Origin: Anaerolineae bacterium
Lineage (GTDB): Bacteria > Chloroflexota > Anaerolineae > Promineifilales > Promineifilaceae
DNA length: 64,000 bases
Reading direction: 5' to 3'
Assembly (NCBI GenBank): GCA_007123775.1
Contig: SLGK01000061.1
Span: 1 to 64,000, forward strand
How positions within the stretch are numbered: the first letter of the stretch is position 1; the number at the start of each line of letters is the position of its first letter. Of this stretch, positions 49,046 to 58,355 are shown piece by piece. The notes below the pieces were generated by a model. That model saw nothing but the letters and a program-made list of their open reading frames with translations. It did not search any database and was not told the origin of the DNA. Both the position numbers and the translations under genes were made by a program.

Positions 49046-51307
49046 ATGGACTTTGAACTGAGAATGTCGGGGCGTCACAAACGCACGCGCTGGCTAGAAT
49101 GGCTGTTACTGGCCACACTGCTTCTCTTATATGGTAGCGCGGCGCATGGCGCATCCGTTCAGAAATCGGCCGCCTTTGACGAGCAGTTTCACCTGGGGAC
49201 GGGCGTCAGCTACCTGACATCGGGCGACTTCAGGCTGGCGAACTCTCATCCTCCCCTGGCAGGTACGCTGGCGGCAACGGCCGTTATCTCCCGGCCAGAT
49301 TTAGTTGTACCACTAGACAGCGATGCCTGGCAAGATGGCAATCGCTTCTTATTTAGCGAAGAGTTCTTGTGGCGAGCCAACGATCAAGCCCACGCGCTGC
49401 TAACCGCCGGACGGCTGCCCATCATCCTACTGGGTTTACTGTTGCTGCTGGGTATCTGGGGCTGGGGCAGACAGGCATGGGGACTAACGGCCGGCTGGAT
49501 CGCGCTGCTGGTGGCCCTGTTCGATCCTAACCTGATGGCCAATGCGCGTCTGATTACCACCGATTTGCCCTTGACCGCTTTCTTCTTTGTGGCGATGTGG
49601 TCTTTTTGGCACTGGTTAAAACGGCCGTCCTGGCCGAGTCTGCTGCTGGTGGGCGTTCTGGCCGGATTGGCTATGGCGACCAAATATACCGCCCTGTTAT
49701 TCTGGCCGGTAACCCTGCTGTGCCTGCTGATTTTTCCGGCCAGCACCAGAGAGCGATGGTCACGTCTGGCCCACTTTGGCGGCATGGGATTGGTGGGTCT
49801 GCTCGTATTGTGGTCGGTTTACCGTTTTGACACGGGGCCAATCGCTGATTTCCCCCTGGCTATGCCGGTTCCGGCTCCTTACTTTTGGCAAAACCTTTGG
49901 GAAACGTTTGTCAAATTGCCGCTTGAAGCTGAGGCCAAGCTGGATTTCTTGCTGGGCGAGGTATCAACCGGCGGTTGGTGGTATTATTTCCCCGTGGCGC
50001 TGGCGGTTAAAACGCCACTACCGAGCCTGGCGTTGATTACTTTCGGTGGCATAATCCTGGCGCGCCACCGCCGTTTACGGGCGGAAGTTTGCCTGTGGTT
50101 GCCGCCGCTGGCTTTTTTGGGCCTGGGATTGACCGGCGTGTTAACGATTGGCTATCGTCACATCTTGCCCGCTCTTCCCTTTCTGCTGCTGCTGGCCGGC
50201 TATGGGGGCCACTGGTTGGTACAAAAAGCGTCCAGCAGACGGCCGTTATCCGCGCTCCTACTTGCCGGCCTGCTCGTCTGGTTAGCGGTTCCGGCCGGCC
50301 GCATTTATCCCCACCAGGAAGCCTATTTCAACGAACTGGCCGGTGATTGGACCAACTGGAGCAATATTCTCGTCGATTCCAACTTGGATTGGGGGCAGGA
50401 TTTAATCGCTTTACGTCAGGTCATGGACGATTTTGGTCTGGCCGAGGTGCATCTCGCCTATTTTGGCATGGCCTACCCGGAGCATTATGGCATTCGCTAC
50501 CAGCCATTGCCCGGCTATTTGAAATTTGCTGATGGTCCGGAGGTAGCCGCCTTCAATCCATACACGCCGGCACCGGGTTGGTACGCCATCAGCGCAACCA
50601 GCCTGCGCCTGGGTGTGTTAACCCCAGAAACGGCCGATTATTATGCCGCCTTCCGACCAATGGCGCCGGTGGGGCGGGCCGGTTATTCGATTTATCTGTA
50701 TCACATTCCTGAGGATGCGTACCAGGGTGTCAACCGAATTGTGGTGCAACAGACGCCGGTTGGTCAACTATCAGCCGACGAACTAGGGGTACAGCCGACA
50801 CAACAAACCGTCGCCAAATGGGTACGATCAACGACGGCGACACTCTACCCGCTAGGTGCAGACTTCACAGCCGTCTATGAACCGATCGGTGTTGACTTTG
50901 CCGGGGTAATGACTCTGCTGGGGGTACATCTCGTCGAAACGGCCGTTTCACCACCAGCAACGATTGACCTGACGCTCTATTGGCAGGTTGGCTCCCAGCC
51001 CATGCCCGCACCGGCTCCGGCCGTTGGGCCGCCGCTGTCCGCGTTTGTTCACCTGACTGGGGAAGAGGTCTGGCAGGTCTTGGCCCAATATGACGGCTGG
51101 GAGACAGCGCTGCGCGGTTTGGAACCGGGTGACGTGATTGCCCAACCGGTCACTATTGCAATCAATGACGAACTGGAGCCTGGCAGCAATTTTCTCCTGG
51201 TTGGCCTCTACTCGCCACAGACCATGGCCCGTCTACTGCCGGATTCGGCCGTAGCCAACGAGGATTTCGTCGATCTGACTCCATTCCTTCATTCTATACG
51301 CCGATGA
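49046..51307 (+). CDS. PMT/ArnT-type membrane glycosyltransferase
   Basis: FDEQFHLGTGVSYLTSGDFRLANSHPPLAG; many TM helices. Confidence 0.82.
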   Translation: MDFELRMSGRHKRTRWLEWLLLATLLLLYGSAAHGASVQKSAAFDEQFHLGTGVSYLTSGDFRLANSHPPLAGTLAATAVISRPDLVVPLDSDAWQDGNRFLFSEEFLWRANDQAHALLTAGRLPIILLGLLLLLGIWGWGRQAWGLTAGWIALLVALFDPNLMANARLITTDLPLTAFFFVAMWSFWHWLKRPSWPSLLLVGVLAGLAMATKYTALLFWPVTLLCLLIFPASTRERWSRLAHFGGMGLVGLLVLWSVYRFDTGPIADFPLAMPVPAPYFWQNLWETFVKLPLEAEAKLDFLLGEVSTGGWWYYFPVALAVKTPLPSLALITFGGIILARHRRLRAEVCLWLPPLAFLGLGLTGVLTIGYRHILPALPFLLLLAGYGGHWLVQKASSRRPLSALLLAGLLVWLAVPAGRIYPHQEAYFNELAGDWTNWSNILVDSNLDWGQDLIALRQVMDDFGLAEVHLAYFGMAYPEHYGIRYQPLPGYLKFADGPEVAAFNPYTPAPGWYAISATSLRLGVLTPETADYYAAFRPMAPVGRAGYSIYLYHIPEDAYQGVNRIVVQQTPVGQLSADELGVQPTQQTVAKWVRSTTATLYPLGADFTAVYEPIGVDFAGVMTLLGVHLVETAVSPPATIDLTLYWQVGSQPMPAPAPAVGPPLSAFVHLTGEEVWQVLAQYDGWETALRGLEPGDVIAQPVTIAINDELEPGSNFLLVGLYSPQTMARLLPDSAVANEDFVDLTPFLHSIRR

Positions 51308-51690
51308 TGCGTTACCGTCATGGCACTTATCAGAGTACAACGGGCGGAACAGGATATGGCCGTCAGGTTCAAGTTTTTTATACATAACGTAAGCATCAAC
51401 GTAGCCTCGTGTGGGATGACGAAATGCCTCTGGTAACGTGCCCACGATGTCGAAGCCATGTTTCGGCCAGAGCCTGACTGCGCCTTCGTTGGTTGATACA
51501 ACCAGGTTATACTGCATCGACCGAAACCCGCGACGGACTGCCTCCGCTTGCGAATGCTGGCACATCAAGGAGGCAAGACCCTGACCTCGAGCCGCTGCGG
51601 CAACCACATAGCCACAGTTACAGACGTGCCGACCCTGGCCGGGCTGATTGGGCTTGATTTCGTGAGTATAAAACAGGGTGTCAGCCCGGT
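51233..51690 (-). pseudogene. 5'-truncated GNAT acetyltransferase remnant
   Basis: In-frame TAA then AAFDRADTLFYTHEIKPNQPGQGRHVCNCGYVVAAAARGQGLASLMCQHSQAEAVRRGF...GFDIVGTLP; N-terminal half missing. Confidence 0.5.
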
Positions 51691-51780
51691 CAAAAGCGGC
51701 TTACGCAGAGCAGCGCAACCCGGACAGTGGCGACGTGTTATCTATTAGAGGTAGAATAGGGTACTCATGAAGAGGCATTT

Positions 51781-53058
51781 ATGGAGAATGAACTGGACCA
51801 TTTGACAGGCCAACGGCCGTTTCACCTGCTGACCCTCGCCGCTGATTCTAAGGCCGGACTGCGAGAAGCGGCCCGACAACGCTACCAGCAGATCAGCCAG
51901 AACAATACCACCCTGGCTGCCGTCAGCCAGTCGCTACGCCGGGAAAACGGCCGTTCGTCAGCACCCTGGCGCGCAGCAGCCGTTGCCGCAGATCCGGCCG
52001 AAGCCCTGGCCCACCTGGAGGCCTGGCAGCAACAAGACGCCCTCTTGTGGCAAATCACGGCTCCCGCCCCACCGCGGTTGGCCTTCCTCTTTACCGGCCA
52101 CGGTGCCCAATACGCGGGCATGGGACACAATCTTTACCAGACCGCCCCCGTCTTTCGCCAGGCAATGGAGGAGTGCGAAAAAGCTTTACGGCCGTTTCTC
52201 AACCATTCCCTCTATGACATCCTCTACCATCCCGACCACGCGCCTCGCCTGCTCAACAGCATGACCCACGCTCAGGCCGCCTTGTTTGCCCTGGCCTATG
52301 GCCTGACCAGGGTTTGGCACAGTCTGGGGGTGCAGCCAGCCGCCGTCATGGGTCACAGCCTGGGCGAATACGTCGCCGCAGCCGTGGCCGGTGTCTTTAG
52401 CCTGACCGATGCCGCCAGGCTCATAGCCACCCGCAGCCGACTCATGGACGCCATTACCGAAACGGGCCAGATGGCCGTCATCTTTGCCGAAGAAGCGTTA
52501 GTGGCCCAGGCCATTGCACCCTTTGCCGACGAGGTAGCCATTGCCGTCATTAACGGAGAGGCTAACGTGGTCATATCAGGGCGAGAAACGGCCGTGCAAA
52601 CCATCCTCGACCGGCTCAAAAAGGAGCGCGTCCGCTCTCGCCGTCTGGACGTGGCCCAGGCCGCCCATTCACCCCTGCTCGATCCCGTTCTGTCAGAATT
52701 TGAAGCCGTTGCCGCCACTATCCAATACCACGACCCGGACCCTCGTCTGACCTACATCTCTACCGTGACCGGCCGGCCGGTTGCGCCTGGCGAAGTAACC
52801 AACGCCGTCTACTGGCGACGCCATCTGCGCCAGCCGGTTCGCTTTGCCGATGCGATGCAGTCGCTCTATGCAACCGGACACACCCACTTTCTGGAAATCG
52901 GTCCCCAGCCTACGCTGCTGGGCATGGGCAAACGCTGCCTGCCGGCTGACGTTGGCCACTGGCTGCCCTCGCTTGAGAAGGATAAGGAAAATTGGCAAGT
53001 CTTGCTGGACAGCGCAGCGACGCTCTACTGCCAGGGAATAGCCATCACCGAATCGTGA
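51781..53058 (+). CDS. PKS-type acyltransferase (KS-AT linker + AT)
   Basis: QRPFHLLTLAADSKAGLREAARQRY linker; FTGHGAQYAGMGHNLY...MGHSLGEYVAAAVAG; ends ATLYCQGIAITES. Confidence 0.85.
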   Translation: MENELDHLTGQRPFHLLTLAADSKAGLREAARQRYQQISQNNTTLAAVSQSLRRENGRSSAPWRAAAVAADPAEALAHLEAWQQQDALLWQITAPAPPRLAFLFTGHGAQYAGMGHNLYQTAPVFRQAMEECEKALRPFLNHSLYDILYHPDHAPRLLNSMTHAQAALFALAYGLTRVWHSLGVQPAAVMGHSLGEYVAAAVAGVFSLTDAARLIATRSRLMDAITETGQMAVIFAEEALVAQAIAPFADEVAIAVINGEANVVISGRETAVQTILDRLKKERVRSRRLDVAQAAHSPLLDPVLSEFEAVAATIQYHDPDPRLTYISTVTGRPVAPGEVTNAVYWRRHLRQPVRFADAMQSLYATGHTHFLEIGPQPTLLGMGKRCLPADVGHWLPSLEKDKENWQVLLDSAATLYCQGIAITES

Positions 53059-53070
53059 TGAAAAACATTT

Positions 53071-53237
53071 GGCATGGTTCACTGCTTTCTGGCAGCCAAC
53101 TTTACAGATTTTGACGGAGGACCGAAGACGAAGGACGGAGTTGCTTTTAGCCTATCGACCCATCGCTTTGTCCGGCCATCGGTCTTTCGTCCTCCGTCCT
53201 CGGTCAGTGAATTGTCAAGCTGACTTGAACCATACCC
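53071..53237. mobile_element. MITE-like element, copy B
   Basis: Reverse complement closely matches 10929-11069; flanked by aacattt at 53064-53070 and 53238-53244. Confidence 0.82.
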
Positions 53238-53264
53238 AACATTTACAGGTAAACAAATGAAAAC

Positions 53265-54260
53265 ATGGAAATAGCGACATTGACCAATAACCCCGTCCCA
53301 ATTGCCCTGATGTTTACCGGCCAGGGAGCCCAATATCCGGGGATGGGCCGCCAACTGTATGAGCGCAATGAGACGTACCGTACTGCCTTAAATAGCTGTG
53401 ATGACTATTTACGGCCGTTTCTGCCCCGCCCCCTCCTAGACATCCTCTTTGCTGAGGATGAAGCCACCGCTAATCTGGTCCATGAGACGGCTTATACCCA
53501 GCCCGTACTCTTTAGCGTGGAATATGCGCTGGCCCAGGTCTGGCTGGCCTGGGGGCTGCGGCCGGCCGTGGTCATGGGCCACAGCGTGGGTGAGTATGTG
53601 GCCGCTACCATAGCCGGTGTCTTTAGTCTGGCCGATGGGCTAAAGCTGATTGCCGAACGGGGCCGCCAGATGCAGGCCCTGCCCTCCGGCGGCAGCATGG
53701 CGGCCGTATTTGCCGATGAAGCACGAGTAGCGGCGGCGATTGCGCCTTATGCCAACGAGGTCTCGATTGCGGCCATTAACGGGCCGACCAATGTCGTGAT
53801 TTCAGGGGCGGGTACGGCCGTGGCCACCATCCTGGCCAAGTTGAAAGAAGCGGGCATCCGTGCCCGCGCGCTGGTCGTCTCCCACGCCTTCCACTCGCCG
53901 CTGATGGCCCCCATGCTCGACAGTTTCGAAGCGGTGGCCCGCACTGTGACCTACCATCCACCTCAAACACCGCTTATCTCTAACGTTACGGGGCAGGTAG
54001 CGGATGATCGGGTGCAAACGGCCGTTTACTGGCGTGACCATGTGCGCGACGCAGTTCGCTTCGCCGATGCCCTGCAAACCGCCCACCAGATGGGCATCGA
54101 CCACTTCCTGGAAGCCGGCCCCAACCCGGTCCTGATTGGCATGGGTAAACGGATTTTACCGCGTGGTATAGGGGTCTGGCTGCCCTCTCTCAAAGAAGGC
54201 AGCGACGATGAAGCGATGTTGGCGGAGAGCCGGGCGGTGTTGGCGGCAAGCGATGCGTAG
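53265..54260 (+). CDS. PKS-type acyltransferase (AT only)
   Basis: FTGQGAQYPGMGRQLYE...MGHSVGEYVAATIAG...VSHAFHSPLMAPM. Confidence 0.87.
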   Translation: MEIATLTNNPVPIALMFTGQGAQYPGMGRQLYERNETYRTALNSCDDYLRPFLPRPLLDILFAEDEATANLVHETAYTQPVLFSVEYALAQVWLAWGLRPAVVMGHSVGEYVAATIAGVFSLADGLKLIAERGRQMQALPSGGSMAAVFADEARVAAAIAPYANEVSIAAINGPTNVVISGAGTAVATILAKLKEAGIRARALVVSHAFHSPLMAPMLDSFEAVARTVTYHPPQTPLISNVTGQVADDRVQTAVYWRDHVRDAVRFADALQTAHQMGIDHFLEAGPNPVLIGMGKRILPRGIGVWLPSLKEGSDDEAMLAESRAVLAASDA

Positions 54261-54310
54261 TGCGTAGTGCGTAGTGGGTAGCAAATGACCCCTACGCACT
54301 ACGCACTACG
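54253..54310. repeat. Heptamer-phased inverted repeat (GCGTAGT / ACTACGC)
   Basis: gatgcgtagtgcgtagtgcgtagtgggtagc...cctacgcactacgcactacg. Confidence 0.85.
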
Positions 54311-54312
54311 AT

Positions 54313-55842
54313 CTATGTCTCTTCCACCGCCGAACCAGCCATAAGCAAGCCCACCCGCTCACGGGTGGCCTCGGCAATGGGCAGGATTTGCACAATCCGC
54401 CCCTCATACATCACGGCCACGCGGTCGGCCAGCCCCAACACCTCATCCAGTTCGGCCGAGACCAGCAGCACAGCCACTCCCCGGTCCCGCTGGGCCACGA
54501 TCTGCTTGTGGATAAACTCAATCGAGCCAACGTCAATACCCCGCGTGGGCTGGTTGGCAATCAACAGCTTCACCTCGCGTGAAAACTCCCGCGCCACAAT
54601 CACCTTCTGCTTGTTGCCGCCAGAGAGTTTGCTGGCCGGTGTATCCACGCTGGGGGTACGCACATCATATTCGGCCACCAGTGCCTTGCCCTCTTTGCGG
54701 ATGCGGTCATGGTTCATCACCGTACCCCGCGCATAGGGGCGACGAAAATAGCGGTTTAGCACCATATTGTCGGCAATGGAGTAAGGCCCAACCAGGCCGT
54801 GCTTTTCCCGGTCCTCAGGGATGTGGGCCACCCCCAGTTCGGTGATGTAGCGGGGAGATTTGTGGGTTATATCTTTGTCTTCGAGGAGAACACGGCCGTT
54901 TTTCGACCGCCGCAGTCCGGTTAAAGCTTCCACAAACTCCCGCTGGCCGTTGCCCTGCACCCCGGCCACGCCCAAAATCTCACCCGCCTTTACCGTCAGC
55001 GACAGGCCCCTTACTACATGATGGCGCAGGTCGTCATCCACATGCAGGTCCTCAACCGTCAACACCGGCTCGCCCGGCTGGGCATCCCCTTTTTCGACTC
55101 GCAAGATCACCTTGCGCCCCACCATCATCTCCGCCAGGCTGGCCTCGGTAGCCTGGTCGGGCGTGGTCGTGCCTACCATCTGGCCATTGCGCATGACGGC
55201 AACTGTGTCAGCAATGGCCAGGACCTCTTTCAACTTGTGGGTGATGAAAATGATAGAAACGCCCTGCGCTTTCAGGTCGCGCATAATGCGAAACAGGTCT
55301 TCGGCTTCCTGGGGGGTCAGAACGGCCGTTGGCTCATCCAGAATCAAAATGTCCGCTTTGCGATACAGCGCCTTGATGATTTCTACCCGCTGCTGCATCC
55401 CCACCGGCAAATCCTCGACCACGGCCCGCGGCGGCACGGCCAGCCTGTACTTTTCCGACAGACTCTGCACGCGAGCGGCTGCATCACGCCGGCTGATACG
55501 GCCGAACCAGCGCGTAATCTCCGACCCTAACATCACGTTCTCGGCTACCGTCATCACCGGCACCAGTTGGAAATGCTGGTGGACCATACCCACGCCGCGC
55601 CGGATCGCCTCACGCGGGTTTTTCAGCACCACCTGCTCCCCCTTAAGCCAGATTTCCCCCTCATCCGGCTGGTAGAGGCCGTACAAGATATTCATCAGCG
55701 TGCTTTTGCCCGCCCCGTTTTCGCCCAGCAGAGCCAAAATCTCCCCTTCGTGCAGGGTCAAATCAACCTTGTCATTAGCCAACACGCCGGGAAAGCGCTT
55801 GGTAATACCGCGTGCTTCGAGAACGATGGAGGAGTTGTTCAT
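54313..55842 (-). CDS. Nucleoside/sugar ABC transporter ATP-binding protein (two ABC domains)
   Basis: GITKRFPGVLANDKVDLTLHEGEILALLGENGAGKSTLMNILYG; second ABC LSGGNKQKVIVAREF. Confidence 0.93.
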   Translation of the reverse strand: MNNSSIVLEARGITKRFPGVLANDKVDLTLHEGEILALLGENGAGKSTLMNILYGLYQPDEGEIWLKGEQVVLKNPREAIRRGVGMVHQHFQLVPVMTVAENVMLGSEITRWFGRISRRDAAARVQSLSEKYRLAVPPRAVVEDLPVGMQQRVEIIKALYRKADILILDEPTAVLTPQEAEDLFRIMRDLKAQGVSIIFITHKLKEVLAIADTVAVMRNGQMVGTTTPDQATEASLAEMMVGRKVILRVEKGDAQPGEPVLTVEDLHVDDDLRHHVVRGLSLTVKAGEILGVAGVQGNGQREFVEALTGLRRSKNGRVLLEDKDITHKSPRYITELGVAHIPEDREKHGLVGPYSIADNMVLNRYFRRPYARGTVMNHDRIRKEGKALVAEYDVRTPSVDTPASKLSGGNKQKVIVAREFSREVKLLIANQPTRGIDVGSIEFIHKQIVAQRDRGVAVLLVSAELDEVLGLADRVAVMYEGRIVQILPIAEATRERVGLLMAGSAVEET

Positions 55843-55859
55843 AATGCCTTTTCCTGGTT

Positions 55860-55963
55860 CGTGTTACGTATTCCGTATTACGTATTTCGTGTTGCGTGTT
55901 GCGTATTTCGTGTTGCGTGTTGCGTAACGATTTTGATTACGCACTACGCAATACGCAATACGT
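55860..55963. repeat. Heptamer-phased repeat (CGTRTTN)n with inverted arm
   Basis: cgtgttacgtattccgtattacgtatttcgtgttgcgtgttgcgtatttcgtgttgcgtgttgcgtaacg...attacgcactacgcaatacgcaatacgt. Confidence 0.88.
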
Positions 55964-56985
55964 CATTCCGTATCATACGGCTTGCCAATCGCTGCCGGGG
56001 GCCGGGCACGGCCGACAAAACCGGCCAGCACCACAATCGTCAACACATAGGGCAGCAGACCGATAAACTGATGGGGAATATCGACGGCACCGCTAAACTG
56101 AATTTGAGTTTGCAGCGCGGTCGCCAGGCCAAAGAGCAGCGCCGCGCCCCAGGCCCCAATGGGTGTCCACTTGCCAAAAATCATGACCGCCAGAGCCACA
56201 AAGCCACGCCCGTTGGTCATGGCCCGGTCAAAGGTGCCTACCGCTTCCAGCGAAAGGAAAGCCCCGGCCAAACCAGCCAGTGCCCCGCCGATAATTACGT
56301 TGGAATAGCGCATGGCGTGAACGTTGATGCCTACGGTATCGGCCGCGCTGGGGTGTTCGCCCACGGCCCGCGTGCGCAGCCCCCAGCGGGTAAAAAAGAG
56401 GATATAGTGAAAAATAGCCACCAGCAGCAAGGTAACGTAAATGATGGGCGTGTTGGTAAACAACACCGGGCCAACCAGCTCCAGATCGGCCAGAGGGCCT
56501 AAACGGATGGTAGGCAGCTTGGCCGGGATGGTCAGACCAATGCGGTAATAGAAGCCGGTCAGACCAAAGGCCAGAATGTTGATGACCGTGCCGCCAATAA
56601 TCTGGTCCATCTTGAGGGTAATGGACATGAAACCCAGGAACCCACCCAGCACGGCTCCGGTCAGGATAGCGGCCACCAGACCCAACATCAGGCTGCCGGT
56701 GGCTACCGCAACGCGAAAACCAACAAAGGCTGATAGCAGCATCTGGCCTTCGATGCCAATATTGATGATACCGGCCCGTTCCCCCATCAGGCCGCACAAG
56801 GCACCCAAAACCAGGGGCGTTGAGTGGCGGAGGGCCGCATTGAGAACGGCCGTTGTCGCCCTGGGGTCCACGTTATAAAAATAGGCAATACCAATAACGA
56901 CCAGCGCGCCCAGGCCGAGTAAAATCCTGTGACGGTATAGAGCCTCTACCCAACGGTTAGTCGGTGGTGCTACTGTTGCTTCCAT
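55963..56985 (-). CDS. Nucleoside-type ABC transporter permease
   Basis: RHSTPLVLGALCGLMGERAGIINIGIEGQMLLSAF...RWGLRTRAVGEHPSAADTVGINVHAMRY. Confidence 0.92.
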   Translation of the reverse strand: MEATVAPPTNRWVEALYRHRILLGLGALVVIGIAYFYNVDPRATTAVLNAALRHSTPLVLGALCGLMGERAGIINIGIEGQMLLSAFVGFRVAVATGSLMLGLVAAILTGAVLGGFLGFMSITLKMDQIIGGTVINILAFGLTGFYYRIGLTIPAKLPTIRLGPLADLELVGPVLFTNTPIIYVTLLLVAIFHYILFFTRWGLRTRAVGEHPSAADTVGINVHAMRYSNVIIGGALAGLAGAFLSLEAVGTFDRAMTNGRGFVALAVMIFGKWTPIGAWGAALLFGLATALQTQIQFSGAVDIPHQFIGLLPYVLTIVVLAGFVGRARPPAAIGKPYDTE

Positions 56986-57032
56986 AGGGTCTCCCAGTGT
57001 TTCGTCTTCCGCACTGCCTGCTGCCTACTGCC

Positions 57033-58151
57033 TCAATGCTGGCCCCAGCCGGTGCTGAGCGTGACCTCTTCTTCACCCTCCGCTTTCCGGGTGCGGATAA
57101 GCCAGCGTATGAGCATATCGGCCGTTACAAAAAAGAGAATTAAGGCTTGAATAACGTCAATGATTTGGTTAGGCACACCGGCGCGGAACTGCATCTGGCT
57201 GGCCCCGGCCTCCATAGCCCCAATCAGCAGCGCCGCCGGAATAACGCCGATGGGATGGGTACGGGCCAGCAGGGCGATGGTAATACCGTCAAACCCCAGA
57301 CCGGTGTTAAAGCCGGGCTGGAAGCGGTTGACGACGCCCTGGGTTTCAATGGCCCCGCCCAGACCCGCCAGAAAACCGCTGATAACCATCGTCAGAATAA
57401 TGATCCAACTGACGCGAATGCCGGCATAATGGGCGGCGTTGGGGTTCAGGCCGACGGTGCGAATTTCGTAGCCGGTGGTGGTGCGATAGAGCAGCCACCA
57501 AACAAAAACGGCCGCACCCACAGCAATGAAAAATCCAATGGGGAAAGGACCGATGTTGGGAATCTCGGCCGAAGCAAAAATGCGGGGGGTGCGGGCTACA
57601 ATATTGCCGGGGCTGGTGTCTTTCCAGGGACCATCGGCCAGATAGTCGGTAATATTGATGGCCACAAAGTTGAGCATGATGGTGGTGATTACTTCGTGGG
57701 CACCGGTGTAGGTTTTGAGCATACCGGGGATGGCCCCGTAAGCGGCACCGGCCAGCGCCCCGGCAAACAAGGCCAGCGGAATATGTATCAGCGCGGGCAG
57801 CCCGTCGAGACTAAAGCCGAAATAGGCAGCCACAACAGCGCCAAATAGTAACTGCCCCTGCGCCCCAATGTTGAATAAACCGGCCTTGAAAGCGAAGGCC
57901 ACCGCCAGCCCGTTGAGCAGCAGCGGCGTGGCTCGCGACAGGGTACGGCCGAATGCCCGTTCACTGCCAAAAGAGCCATCATACAGGGCACGATAGGCGT
58001 CTATGGGCGAAGCCCCGGAAATGATAAGGATAATTGCCCCAATGAGACCGGCCAGCAAAACGGCCGTTATCGGCACGCTCACCGTGCGCCAGATACGCAC
58101 CACTCTGCGCCAAACGGCCGATCTTCCCCCATTCCCTGCCGACTGTGCCAT
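57033..58151 (-). CDS. Nucleoside-type ABC transporter permease
   Basis: SRATPLLLNGLAVAFAFKAGLFNIGAQGQLLFGAV...GYEIRTVGLNPNAAHYAGIRV. Confidence 0.92.
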   Translation of the reverse strand: MAQSAGNGGRSAVWRRVVRIWRTVSVPITAVLLAGLIGAIILIISGASPIDAYRALYDGSFGSERAFGRTLSRATPLLLNGLAVAFAFKAGLFNIGAQGQLLFGAVVAAYFGFSLDGLPALIHIPLALFAGALAGAAYGAIPGMLKTYTGAHEVITTIMLNFVAINITDYLADGPWKDTSPGNIVARTPRIFASAEIPNIGPFPIGFFIAVGAAVFVWWLLYRTTTGYEIRTVGLNPNAAHYAGIRVSWIIILTMVISGFLAGLGGAIETQGVVNRFQPGFNTGLGFDGITIALLARTHPIGVIPAALLIGAMEAGASQMQFRAGVPNQIIDVIQALILFFVTADMLIRWLIRTRKAEGEEEVTLSTGWGQH

Positions 58152-58203
58152 GTCCTACTCCTGAAAATGACGAATTAGGAACTACGAACGGTATTTCTAA
58201 AAA

Positions 58204-58243
58204 CAAGGTGCGACGCCTTCAGCCAAGAGTACGTCGCACCTTG
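58204..58243. terminator. 12-bp hairpin inside transporter operon
   Basis: caaggtgcgacg...cgtcgcaccttg between BMP and permease genes. Confidence 0.55.
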
Positions 58244-58310
58244 CATTTGTTAACACATCCCGCGTTCATCAGAAATGAGCTTTCAAAAAAAGCCCAGCTT
58301 CTACAAACGC

Positions 58311-58355
58311 ACAGACTACCAGACTACTTGACCACCTGTAGACTATCCGACTACG
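58311..58355. repeat. Degenerate 8-bp repeat (CAGACTAC family)
   Basis: cagactaccagactacttgaccacctgtagactatccgactac; resembles reverse complement of the 9127-9203 array. Confidence 0.6.

Noticed and set aside
54313-55842. Fused pair of unrelated ATPases
   Set aside because: Two ABC domains in one protein are normal for nucleoside/sugar transporters.
55567-56502. 311-aa plus ORF
   Set aside because: Crosses a heptamer repeat spacer and runs antisense to two transporter genes.
57147-57848. 233-aa plus ORF rich in N/G/H
   Set aside because: Antisense to an ABC permease; biased composition.
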